64,000 nucleotides of DNA. It comes from Auanema rhodensis. Taxonomy: Eukaryota > Nematoda > Chromadorea > Rhabditida > Rhabditidae. How positions within the stretch are numbered: the stretch's first letter is position 1; each line of letters opens with the position of its first letter. The DNA lies in contig OZ059899.1 in assembly GCA_964057225.1 (NCBI GenBank), positions 1,860,001-1,924,000 on the forward strand, read 5' to 3'. Below the pieces are notes generated by a model. The model was given only the letters and a program-made list of their open reading frames with translations, had not been told where the DNA came from and did not search any database. This document shows, piece by piece, positions 11,584-23,868 of the stretch. Made by a program: the position numbers and the translations under genes.

Positions 11584-13338
11584 TCGACGCAGCGTAAAAA
11601 TCCGCATCGAATGCACTATACAACATTGAGAAACGCTTGATACAAAAATTAGTTATGATCGTTTGAAAAATGATGCATTAGTGTATGTTGAGTTTCCATG
11701 TACACTCAACATTGCTTCCAAAAACATTTTGACAAAAATTTTTTCGAAAATTTTCAAAATAATTTAGCAAAAAGTAGATGTTTTTAGATTCCAGTTTTCA
11801 AGGCAAAGACGATAGACAATGTTATTCAACGAAAAAATTAATTCTTCAGGGTGAAAATCGAGGATATAAGTGTGAACTTATATCAGTTGATATCTCGGTG
11901 TATTTTTAAGCTAGCGCAAATCTGATAACACAGATCGACGCAGCTTAAAAATCCGCATCGAATGCACTATACTACATTGAGAAACGCTTAATACAAAAAT
12001 TAGTTATGATCGTTTGAAAAATGATGCATTAGTGTATGTTGAGTTTCCATGTACACTCAACATTGCTTCCAAAAACATTTTGACAAAAATGTTTTCGAAA
12101 AATTTCAAAATAATTTAGCGAAAAGTAGATGTTTTTAGATTCCTTTTTTCAAGGCAAAGACGATGGACAATGTTATTCAACGAAAAAATTATTTCTTCAG
12201 GGTGAAAATCGAGGATATAAGTGTGAACTTATATCAGTTGATATCTCGGTGCATTTTTAAGCTAGCGCAAATCTGATAACACAGATCGACGCAGCTTAAA
12301 AATCCGCATCGAATGCACTATACTACATTGAGAAACGCTTAATACAAAAATTAGTCATGATCGTTTGAAAAATGATGCATTAGTGTATGTTGAGTTTCCA
12401 TGTACACTCAACATTGCTTCCAAAAACATTTTGACAAAAATTTTTTCGAAAATTTTCAAAATAATTTAGCAAAAAGTAGATGTTTTTAGATTCCAGTTTT
12501 CAAGGCAAAGACGATAGACAATGTTATTCAACGAAAAAATTAATTCTTCAGGGTGAAAATCGAGGATATAAGTGTGAACTTATATCAGTTGATATCTCGG
12601 TGTATTTTTAAGCTAGCGCAAATCTGATAACACAGATCGACGCAGCTTAAAAATCCGCATCGAATGCACTATACTACATTGAGAAACGCTTAATACAAAA
12701 ATTAGTTATGATCGTTTGAAAAATGATGCATTAGTGTATGTTGAGTTTCCATGTACACTCAACATTGCTTCCAAAAACATTTTGACAAAAATGTTTTCGA
12801 AAAATTTCAAAATAATTTAGCGAAAAGTAGATGTTTTTAGATTCCTTTTTTCAAGGCAAAGACGATGGACAATGTTATTCAACGAAAAAATTATTTCTTC
12901 AGGGTGAAAATCGAGGATATAAGTGTGAACTTATATCAGTTGATATCTCGGTGCATTTTTAAGCTAGCGCAAATCTGATAACACAGATCGACGCAGCTTA
13001 AAAATCCGCATCGAATGCACTATACTACATTGAGAAACGCTTAATACAAAAATTAGTCATGATCGTTTGAAAAATGATGCATTAGTGTATGTTGAGTTTC
13101 CATGTACACTCAACATTGCTTCCAAAAACATTTTGACAAAAATTTTTTCGAAAATTTTCAAAATAATTTAGCAAAAAGTAGATGTTTTTAGATTCCATTT
13201 TTCAAGGCAAAGACGATAGACAATGTTATTCAACGAAAAAATTAATTCTTCAGGGTGAAAATCGAGGATATAAGTGTGAACTTATATCAGTTGATATCTC
13301 GGTGCATTTTTAAGCTAGCGCAAATCTGATAACACAGA
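11584..13338 (+). repeat. P34-P38: dimeric HOR, one dimer shorter than P6-P12
   Basis: P34 (GCAGCGTAAAA at 11590) corresponds to P6. B/A alternation follows, with CCAGTTTTC in P34 and P36 and CCATTTTTC in P38. There are five monomers here against seven in P6-P12, a loss of exactly one 702-bp dimer. This cancels the gain at P31-P32 and restores the 9126-bp offset at 13339. No other feature is visible. Confidence 0.87.
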
Positions 13339-15795
13339 TCGAAGCAGCTTAAAAATCCGCATCGAATGCACTATACAACATTGAGAAACGCTTGATACAA
13401 AAATTAGTTATGATCGTTTGAAAAATGATGCATTAGTGTATGTTGAGTTTCCATGTACACTCAACATTGCTTCCAAAAACATTTTGACAAAAATGTTTTC
13501 GAAAAATTTCAAAATAATTTAGCGAAAAGTAGATGTTTTTAGATTCCTTTTTTCAAGGCAAAGACGATGGACAATGTTATTCAACGAAAAAATTATTTCT
13601 TCAGGGTGAAAATCGAGGATATAAGTGTGAACTTATATCAGTTGATATCTCGGTGCATTTTTAAGCTAGCGCAAATCTGATAACACAGATCGACGCAGCT
13701 TAAAAATCCGCATCGAATGCACTATACTACATTGAGAAACGCTTAATACAAAAATTAGTCATGATCGTTTGAAAAATGATGCATTAGTGTATGTTGAGTT
13801 TCCATGTACACTCAACATTGCTTCCAAAAACATTTTGACAAAAATTTTTTCGAAAATTTTCAAAATAATTTAGCAAAAAGTAGATGTTTTTAGATTCCAT
13901 TTTTCAAGGCAAAGACGATAGACAATGTTATTCAACGAAAAAATTAATTCTTCAGGGTGAAAATCGAGGATATAAGTGTGAACTTATATCAGTTGATATC
14001 TCGGTGCATTTTTAAGCTAGCGCAAATCTGATAACACAGATCGAAGCAGCTTAAAAATCCGCATCGAATGCACTATACAACATTGAGAAACGCTTGATAC
14101 AAAAATTAGTTATGATCGTTTGAAAAATGATGCATTAGTGTATGTTGAGTTTCCATGTACACTCAACATTGCTTCCAAAAACATTTTGACAAAAATGTTT
14201 TCGAAAAATTTCAAAATAATTTAGCGAAAAGTAGATGTTTTTAGATTCCTTTTTTCAAGGCAAAGACGATGGACAATGTTATTCAACGAAAAAATTATTT
14301 CTTCAGGGTGAAAATCGAGGATATAAGTGTGAACTTATATCAGTTGATATCTCGGTGCATTTTTAAGCTAGCGCAAATCTGATAACACAGATCGACGCAG
14401 CTTAAAAATCCGCATCGAATGCACTATACTACATTGAGAAACGCTTAATACAAAAATTAGTCATGATCGTTTGAAAAATGATGCATTAGTGTATGTTGAG
14501 TTTCCATGTACACTCAACATTGCTTCCAAAAACATTTTGACAAAAATTTTTTCAAAAATTTTCAAAATAATTTAGCAAAAAGTAGATGTTTTTAGATTCC
14601 ATTTTTCAAGGCAAAGACGATAGACAATGTTATTCAACGAAAAAATTAATTCTTCAGGGTGAAAATCGAGGATATAAGTGTGAACTTATATCAGTTGATA
14701 TCTCGGTGCATTTTTAAGCTAGCGCAAATCTGATAACACAGATCGACGCAGCTTAAAAATCCGCATCGAATGCACTATACTACATTGAGAAACGCTTAAT
14801 ACAAAAATTAGTCATGATCGTTTGAAAAATGATGCATTAGTGTATGTTGAGTTTCCATGTACACTCAACATTGCTTCCAAAAACATTTTGACAAAAATTT
14901 TTTCGAAAATTTTCAAAATAATTTAGCGAAAAGTAGATGTTTTTAGATTCCTTTTTTCAAGGCAAAGACGATGGACAATGTTATTCAACGAAAAAATTAT
15001 TTCTTCAGGGTGAAAATCGAGGATATAAGTGTGAACTTATATCAGTTGATATCTCGGTGCATTTTTAAGCTAGCGCAAATCTGATAACACAGATCGACGC
15101 AGCTTAAAAATCCGCATCGAATGCACTATACTACATTGAGAAACGCTTAATACAAAAATTAGTCATGATCGTTTGAAAAATGATGCATTAGTGTATGTTG
15201 AGTTTCCATGTACACTCAACATTGCTTCCAAAAACATTTTGACAAAAATTTTTTCGAAAATTTTCAAAATAATTTAGCAAAAAGTAGATGTTTTTAGATT
15301 CCATTTTTCAAGGCAAAGACGATAGACAATGTTATTCAACGAAAAAATTAATTCTTCAGGGTGAAAATCGAGGATATAAGTGTGAACTTATATCAGTTGA
15401 TATCTCGGTGCATTTTTAAGCTAGCGCAAATCTGATAACACAGATCGACGCAGCTTAGAAATCCGCATCGAATGCACTATACAACATTGAGAAACGCTTG
15501 ATACAAAAATTAGTTATGATCGTTTGAAAAATGATGCATTAGTGTATGTTGAGTTTCCATGTACACTCAACATTGCTTCCAAAAACATTTTGACAAAAAT
15601 TTTTTCGAAAATTTTCAAAATAATTTAGCAAAAAGTAGATGTTTTTAGATTCCATTTTTCAAGGCAAAGACGATAGACAATGTTATTCAACGAAAAAATT
15701 AATTCTTCAGGGTGAAAATCGAGGATATAAGTGTGAACTTATATCAGTTGATATCTCGGTGCATTTTTAAGCTAGCGCAAATCTGATAACACAGA
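13339..15795 (+). repeat. Seven-monomer HOR (2457 bp), second copy (P39-P45)
   Basis: The markers match P13-P19 at an offset of 9126 bp: TCGAAGCAGC at 13339 and 14041, TTTTTTCAAAAATTTTC near 14549, the B/A hybrid P43 (14743), and GCTTAGAAATCC at P45 (15445). P45 differs from P19. After an A-type front (CTTGATAC, TTAGTTATG) it switches to B-type sequence (TTTCGAAAATTTTC, TTTAGCAAAAAG). Two consecutive B-type rears (P44, P45) therefore break the alternation, a probable unequal-exchange point. Confidence 0.87.
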
Positions 15796-18252
15796 TCGAA
15801 GCAGCTTAAAAATCCGCATCGAATGCACTATACAACATTGAGAAACGCTTGATACAAAAATTAGTTATGATCGTTTGAAAAATGATGCATTAGTGTATGT
15901 TGAGTTTCCATGTACACTCAACATTGCTTCCAAAAACATTTTGACAAAAATGTTTTCGAAAAATTTCAAAATAATTTAGCGAAAAGTAGATGTTTTTAGA
16001 TTCCTTTTTTCAAGGCAAAGACGATGGACAATGTTATTCAACGAAAAAATTATTTCTTCAGGGTGAAAATCGAGGATATAAGTGTGAACTTATATCAGTT
16101 GATATCTCGGTGCATTTTTAAGCTAGCGCAAATCTGATAACACAGATCGACGCAGCTTAAAAATCCGCATCGAATGCACTATACTACATTGAGAAACGCT
16201 TAATACAAAAATTAGTCATGATCGTTTGAAAAATGATGCATTAGTGTATGTTGAGTTTCCATGTACACTCAACATTGCTTCCAAAAACATTTTGACAAAA
16301 ATTTTTTCGAAAATTTTCAAAATAATTTAGCAAAAAGTAGATGTTTTTAGATTCCATTTTTCAAGGCAAAGACGATAGACAATGTTATTCAACGAAAAAA
16401 TTAATTCTTCAGGGTGAAAATCGAGGATATAAGTGTGAACTTATATCAGTTGATATCTCGGTGCATTTTTAAGCTAGCGCAAATCTGATAACACAGATCG
16501 AAGCAGCTTAAAAATCCGCATCGAATGCACTATACAACATTGAGAAACGCTTGATACAAAAATTAGTTATGATCGTTTGAAAAATGATGCATTAGTGTAT
16601 GTTGAGTTTCCATGTACACTCAACATTGCTTCCAAAAACATTTTGACAAAAATGTTTTCGAAAAATTTCAAAATAATTTAGCGAAAAGTAGATGTTTTTA
16701 GATTCCTTTTTTCAAGGCAAAGACGATGGACAATGTTATTCAACGAAAAAATTATTTCTTCAGGGTGAAAATCGAGGATATAAGTGTGAACTTATATCAG
16801 TTGATATCTCGGTGCATTTTTAAGCTAGCGCAAATCTGATAACACAGATCGACGCAGCTTAAAAATCCGCATCGAATGCACTATACTACATTGAGAAACG
16901 CTTAATACAAAAATTAGTCATGATCGTTTGAAAAATGATGCATTAGTGTATGTTGAGTTTCCATGTACACTCAACATTGCTTCCAAAAACATTTTGACAA
17001 AAATTTTTTCAAAAATTTTCAAAATAATTTAGCAAAAAGTAGATGTTTTTAGATTCCATTTTTCAAGGCAAAGACGATAGACAATGTTATTCAACGAAAA
17101 AATTAATTCTTCAGGGTGAAAATCGAGGATATAAGTGTGAACTTATATCAGTTGATATCTCGGTGCATTTTTAAGCTAGCGCAAATCTGATAACACAGAT
17201 CGACGCAGCTTAAAAATCCGCATCGAATGCACTATACTACATTGAGAAACGCTTAATACAAAAATTAGTCATGATCGTTTGAAAAATGATGCATTAGTGT
17301 ATGTTGAGTTTCCATGTACACTCAACATTGCTTCCAAAAACATTTTGACAAAAATTTTTTCGAAAATTTTCAAAATAATTTAGCGAAAAGTAGATGTTTT
17401 TAGATTCCTTTTTTCAAGGCAAAGACGATGGACAATGTTATTCAACGAAAAAATTATTTCTTCAGGGTGAAAATCGAGGATATAAGTGTGAACTTATATC
17501 AGTTGATATCTCGGTGCATTTTTAAGCTAGCGCAAATCTGATAACACAGATCGACGCAGCTTAAAAATCCGCATCGAATGCACTATACTACATTGAGAAA
17601 CGCTTAATACAAAAATTAGTCATGATCGTTTGAAAAATGATGCATTAGTGTATGTTGAGTTTCCATGTACACTCAACATTGCTTCCAAAAACATTTTGAC
17701 AAAAATTTTTTCGAAAATTTTCAAAATAATTTAGCAAAAAGTAGATGTTTTTAGATTCCATTTTTCAAGGCAAAGACGATAGACAATGTTATTCAACGAA
17801 AAAATTAATTCTTCAGGGTGAAAATCGAGGATATAAGTGTGAACTTATATCAGTTGATATCTCGGTGCATTTTTAAGCTAGCGCAAATCTGATAACACAG
17901 ATCGACGCAGCTTAGAAATCCGCATCGAATGCACTATACAACATTGAGAAACGCTTGATACAAAAATTAGTTATGATCGTTTGAAAAATGATGCATTAGT
18001 GTATGTTGAGTTTCCATGTACACTCAACATTGCTTCCAAAAACATTTTGACAAAAATGTTTTCGAAAAATTTCAAAATAATTTAGCGAAAAGTAGATGTT
18101 TTTAGATTCCTTTTTTCAAGGCAAAGACGATGGACAATGTTATTCAACGAAAAAATTATTTCTTCAGGGTGAAAATCGAGGATATAAGTGTGAACTTATA
18201 TCAGTTGATATCTCGGTGCATTTTTAAGCTAGCGCAAATCTGATAACACAGA
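15796..18252 (+). repeat. Seven-monomer HOR (2457 bp), third copy (P46-P52)
   Basis: This unit directly abuts the previous copy. TCGAAGCAGC is at 15796 and 16498, the TTTCAAAAATTTTC variant near 17008, the hybrid B/A monomer at P50 (17200), and GCTTAGAAATCC at P52 (17902). Each marker lies exactly 2457 bp after its counterpart. P52 is A-type throughout, as P19 is, so the P45 hybrid was not copied forward. Confidence 0.87.
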
Positions 18253-18603
18253 TCGACGCAGCTTAGAAATCCGCATCGAATGCACTATACAACATTGAGA
18301 AACGCTTAATACAAAAATTAGTCATGATCGTTTGAAAAATGATGCATTAGTGTATGTTGAGTTTCCATGTACACTCAACATTGCTTCCAAAAACATTTTG
18401 ACAAAAATTTTTTCGAAAATTTTCAAAATAATTTAGCAAAAAGTAGATGTTTTTAGATTCCATTTTTCAAGGCAAAGACGATAGACAATGTTATTCAACG
18501 AAAAAATTAATTCTTCAGGGTGAAAATCGAGGATATAAGTGTGAACTTATATCAGTTGATATCTCGGTGCATTTTTAAGCTAGCGCAAATCTGATAACAC
18601 AGA
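18253..18603 (+). repeat. P53: chimeric monomer between HOR copies
   Basis: The first 50 or so bases match the GCTTAGAAATCC/ACAACATTG type (as in P19 and P52). From CTTAATAC and TTAGTCATG on, the monomer is type B. The switch lies between about monomer positions 42 and 55. It adds one odd monomer between HOR copies and is best explained by unequal exchange or conversion. Confidence 0.8.
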
Positions 18604-21600
18604 TCGAAGCAGCTTAAAAATCCGCATCGAATGCACTATACAACATTGAGAAACGCTTGATACAAAAATTAGTTATGATCGTTTGAAAAATGATGCATTA
18701 GTGTATGTTGAGTTTCCATGTACACTCAACATTGCTTCCAAAAACATTTTGACAAAAATGTTTTCGAAAAATTTCAAAATAATTTAGCGAAAAGTAGATG
18801 TTTTTAGATTCCTTTTTTCAAGGCAAAGACGATGGACAATGTTATTCAACGAAAAAATTATTTCTTCAGGGTGAAAATCGAGGATATAAGTGTGAACTTA
18901 TATCAGTTGATATCTCGGTGCATTTTTAAGCTAGCGCAAATCTGATAACACAGATCGACGCAGCTTAAAAATCCGCATCGAATGCACTATACTACATTGA
19001 GAAACGCTTAATACAAAAATTAGTCATGATCGTTTGAAAAATGATGCATTAGTGTATGTTGAGTTTCCATGTACACTCAACATTGCTTCCAAAAACATTT
19101 TGACAAAAATTTTTTCGAAAATTTTCAAAATAATTTAGCAAAAAGTAGATGTTTTTAGATTCCATTTTTCAAGGCAAAGACGATAGACAATGTTATTCAA
19201 CGAAAAAATTAATTCTTCAGGGTGAAAATCGAGGATATAAGTGTGAACTTATATCAGTTGATATCTCGGTGCATTTTTAAGCTAGCGCAAATCTGATAAC
19301 ACAGATCGAAGCAGCTTAAAAATCCGCATCGAATGCACTATACAACATTGAGAAACGCTTGATACAAAAATTAGTTATGATCGTTTGAAAAATGATGCAT
19401 TAGTGTATGTTGAGTTTCCATGTACACTCAACATTGCTTCCAAAAACATTTTGACAAAAATGTTTTCGAAAAATTTCAAAATAATTTAGCGAAAAGTAGA
19501 TGTTTTTAGATTCCTTTTTTCAAGGCAAAGACGATGGACAATGTTATTCAACGAAAAAATTATTTCTTCAGGGTGAAAATCGAGGATATAAGTGTGAACT
19601 TATATCAGTTGATATCTCGGTGCATTTTTAAGCTAGCGCAAATCTGATAACACAGATCGACGCAGCTTAAAAATCCGCATCGAATGCACTATACTACATT
19701 GAGAAACGCTTAATACAAAAATTAGTCATGATCGTTTGAAAAATGATGCATTAGTGTATGTTGAGTTTCCATGTACACTCAACATTGCTTCCAAAAACAT
19801 TTTGACAAAAATTTTTTCGAAAATTTTCAAAATAATTTAGCAAAAAGTAGATGTTTTTAGATTCCATTTTTCAAGGCAAAGACGATAGACAATGTTATTC
19901 AACGAAAAAATTAATTCTTCAGGGTGAAAATCGAGGATATAAGTGTGAACTTATATCAGTTGATATCTCGGTGCATTTTTAAGCTAGCGCAAATCTGATA
20001 ACACAGATCGAAGCAGCTTAAAAATCCGCATCGAATGCACTATACAACATTGAGAAACGCTTGATACAAAAATTAGTTATGATCGTTTGAAAAATGATGC
20101 ATTAGTGTATGTTGAGTTTCCATGTACACTCAACATTGCTTCCAAAAACATTTTGACAAAAATGTTTTCGAAAAATTTCAAAATAATTCAGCGAAAAGTA
20201 GATGTTTTTAGATTCCTTTTTTCAAGGCAAAGACGATGGACAATGTTATTCAACGAAAAAATTATTTCTTCAGGGTGAAAATCGAGGATATAAGTGTGAA
20301 CTTATATCAGTTGATATCTCGGTGCATTTTTAAGCTAGCGCAAATCTGATAACACAGATCGACGCAGCTTAAAAATCCGCATCGAATGCACTATACTACA
20401 TTGAGAAACGCTTAATACAAAAATTAGTCATGATCGTTTGAAAAATGATGCATTAGTGTATGTTGAGTTTCCATGTACACTCAACATTGCTTCCAAAAAC
20501 ATTTTGACAAAAATTTTTTCAAAAATTTTCAAAATAATTTAGCAAAAAGTAGATGTTTTTAGATTCCATTTTTCAAGGCAAAGACGATAGACAATGTTAT
20601 TCAACGAAAAAATTAATTCTTCAGGGTGAAAATCGAGGATATAAGTGTGAACTTATATCAGTTGATATCTCGGTGCATTTTTAAGCTAGCGCAAATCTGA
20701 TAACACAGATCGACGCAGCTTAAAAATCCGCATCGAATGCACTATACTACATTGAGAAACGCTTAATACAAAAATTAGTCATGATCGTTTGAAAAATGAT
20801 GCATTAGTGTATGTTGAGTTTCCATGTACACTCAACATTGCTTCCAAAAACATTTTGACAAAAATTTTTTCGAAAATTTTCAAAATAATTTAGCGAAAAG
20901 TAGATGTTTTTAGATTCCTTTTTTCAAGGCAAAGACGATGGACAATGTTATTCAACGAAAAAATTATTTCTTCAGGGTGAAAATCGAGGATATAAGTGTG
21001 AACTTATATCAGTTGATATCTCGGTGCATTTTTAAGCTAGCGCAAATCTGATAACACAGATCGACGCAGCTTAAAAATCCGCATCGAATGCACTATACTA
21101 CATTGAGAAACGCTTAATACAAAAATTAGTCATGATCGTTTGAAAAATGATGCATTAGTGTATGTTGAGTTTCCATGTACACTCAACATTGCTTCCAAAA
21201 ACATTTTGACAAAAATTTTTTCGAAAATTTTCAAAATAATTTAGCAAAAAGTAGATGTTTTTAGATTCCATTTTTCAAGGCAAAGACGATAGACAATGTT
21301 ATTCAACGAAAAAATTAATTCTTCAGGGTGAAAATCGAGGATATAAGTGTGAACTTATATCAGTTGATATCTCGGTGCATTTTTAAGCTAGCGCAAATCT
21401 GATAACACAGATCGACGCAGCTTAGAAATCCGCATCGAATGCACTATACAACTTTGAGAAACGCTTGATACAAAAATTAGTTATGATCGTTTGAAAAATG
21501 ATGCATTAGTGTATGTTGAGTTTCCATGTACACTCAACATTGCTTCCAAAAACATTTTGACAAAAATGTTTTCGAAAAATTTCAAAATAATTTAGCGAAA

Positions 21601-21762
21601 AGTAGATGTTTTTAGATTCCTTTTTTCAAGGCAAAGACGATGGACAATGTTATTCAACGAAAAAATTATTTCTTCAGGGTGAAAATCGAGGATATAAGTG
21701 TGAACTTATATCAGTTGATATCTCGGTGCATTTTTAAGCTAGCGCAAATCTGATAACACAGA
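18604..21762 (+). repeat. Enlarged HOR copy, nine monomers (3159 bp, P54-P62)
   Basis: The unit has the same marker order as the 7-monomer HOR but with three TCGAAGCAGC monomers (18604, 19306, 20008) instead of two, a one-dimer expansion. P59 carries TTTCAAAAATTTTC near 20518, P60 (20710) is the B/A hybrid, and P62 (21412) begins GCTTAGAAATCC with a private ACAACTTTGAG. P58 carries a private T-to-C change at 20189 that removes a stop and opens a 63-codon reading frame at 20087-20278. I regard that frame as non-coding. Confidence 0.85.
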
Positions 21763-23868
21763 TCGACGCAGCTTAAAAATCCGCATCGAATGCACTATAC
21801 TACATTGAGAAACGCTTAATACAAAAATTAGTCATGATCGTTTGAAAAATGATGCATTAGTGTATGTTGAGTTTCCATGTACACTCAACATTGCTTCCAA
21901 AAACATTTTGACAAAAATTTTTTCGAAAATTTTCAAAATAATTTAGCAAAAAGTAGATGTTTTTAGATTCCATTTTTCAAGGCAAAGACGATAGACAATG
22001 TTATTCAACGAAAAAATTAATTCTTCAGGGTGAAAATCGAGGATATAAGTGTGAACTTATATCAGTTGATATCTCGGTGCATTTTTAAGCTAGCGCAAAT
22101 CTGATAACACAGATCGACGCAGCTTAGAAATCCGCATCGAATGCACTATACAACATTGAGAAGCGCTTGATACAAAAATTAGTTATGATCGTTTGAAAAA
22201 TGATGCATTAGTGTATGTTGAGTTTCCATGTACACTCAACATTGCTTCCAAAAACATTTTGACAAAAATGTTTTCGAAAAATTTCAAAATAATTTAGCGA
22301 AAAGTAGATGTTTTTAGATTCCTTTTTTCAAGGCAAAGACGATGGACAATGTTATTCAACGAAAAAATTATTTCTTCAGGGTGAAAATCGAGGATATAAG
22401 TGTGAACTTATATCAGTTGATATCTCGGTGCATTTTTAAGCTAGCGCAAATCTGATAACACAGATCGACGCAGCTTAAAAATCCGCATCGAATGCACTAT
22501 ACTACATTGAGAAACGCTTAATACAAAAATTAGTCATGATCGTTTGAAAAATGATGCATTAGTGTATGTTGAGTTTCCATGTACACTCAACATTGCTTCC
22601 AAAAACATTTTGACAAAAATTTTTTCGAAAATTTTCAAAATAATTTAGCAAAAAGTAGATGTTTTTAGATTCCATTTTTCAAGGCAAAGACGATAGACAA
22701 TGTTATTCAACGAAAAAATTAATTCTTCAGGGTGAAAATCGAGGATATAAGTGTGAACTTATATCAGTTGATATCTCGGTGCATTTTTAAGCTAGCGCAA
22801 ATCTGATAACACAGATCGACGCAGCTTAGAAATCCGCATCGAATGCACTATACAACATTGAGAAGCGCTTGATACAAAAATTAGTTATGATCGTTTGAAA
22901 AATGATGCATTAGTGTATGTTGAGTTTCCATGTACACTCAACATTGCTTCCAAAAACATTTTGACAAAAATGTTTTCGAAAAATTTCAAAATAATTTAGC
23001 GAAAAGTAGATGTTTTTAGATTCCTTTTTTCAAGGCAAAGACGATGGACAATGTTATTCAACGAAAAAATTATTTCTTCAGGGTGAAAATCGAGGATATA
23101 AGTGTGAACTTATATCAGTTGATATCTCGGTGCATTTTTAAGCTAGCGCAAATCTGATAACACAGATCGACGCAGCTTAAAAATCCGCATCGAATGCACT
23201 ATACTACATTGAGAAACGCTTAATACAAAAATTAGTCATGATCGTTTGAAAAATGATGCATTAGTGTATGTTGAGTTTCCATGTACACTCAACATTGCTT
23301 CCAAAAACATTTTGACAAAAATGTTTTCGAAAAATTTCAAAATAATTTAGCGAAAAGTAGATGTTTTTAGATTCCTTTTTTCAAGGCAAAGACGATGGAC
23401 AATGTTATTCAACGAAAAAACTATTTCTTCAGGGTGAAAATCGAGGATATAAGTGTGAACTTATATCAGTTGATATCTCGGTGCATTTTTAAGCTAGCGC
23501 AAATCTGATAACACAGATCGACGCAGCTTAAAAATCCGCATCGAATGCACTATACTACATTGAGAAACGCTTAATACAAAAATTAGTCATGATCGTTTGA
23601 AAAATGATGCATTAGTGTATGTTGAGTTTCCATGTACACTCAACATTGCTTCCAAAAACATTTTGACAAAAATTTTTTCGAAAATTTTCAAAATAATTTA
23701 GCAAAAAGTAGATGTTTTTAGATTCCATTTTTCAAGGCAAAGACGATGGACAATGTTATTCAACGAAAAAATTAATTCTTCAGGGTGAAAATCGAGGATA
23801 TAAGTGTGAACTTATATCAGTTGATATCTCGGTGCATTTTTAAGCTAGCGCAAATCTGATAACACAGA
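21763..23868 (+). repeat. P63-P68: counterpart of P20-P23 with one extra dimer
   Basis: P64 (22114) and P66 (22816) both begin GCTTAGAAATCC and share the private GAGAAGCGCTTG, so one is a duplicate of the other at 702 bp. P67 and P68 reproduce the CTATTTC marker and the mixed B monomer seen in P22 and P23. One dimer has been gained relative to 6670-8073. Confidence 0.85.

Noticed and set aside
20087-20278. 63-codon plus-strand frame as a gene
   Set aside because: One private substitution at 20189 opens it. All other monomers of the type have a stop there, and there is no coding signature.
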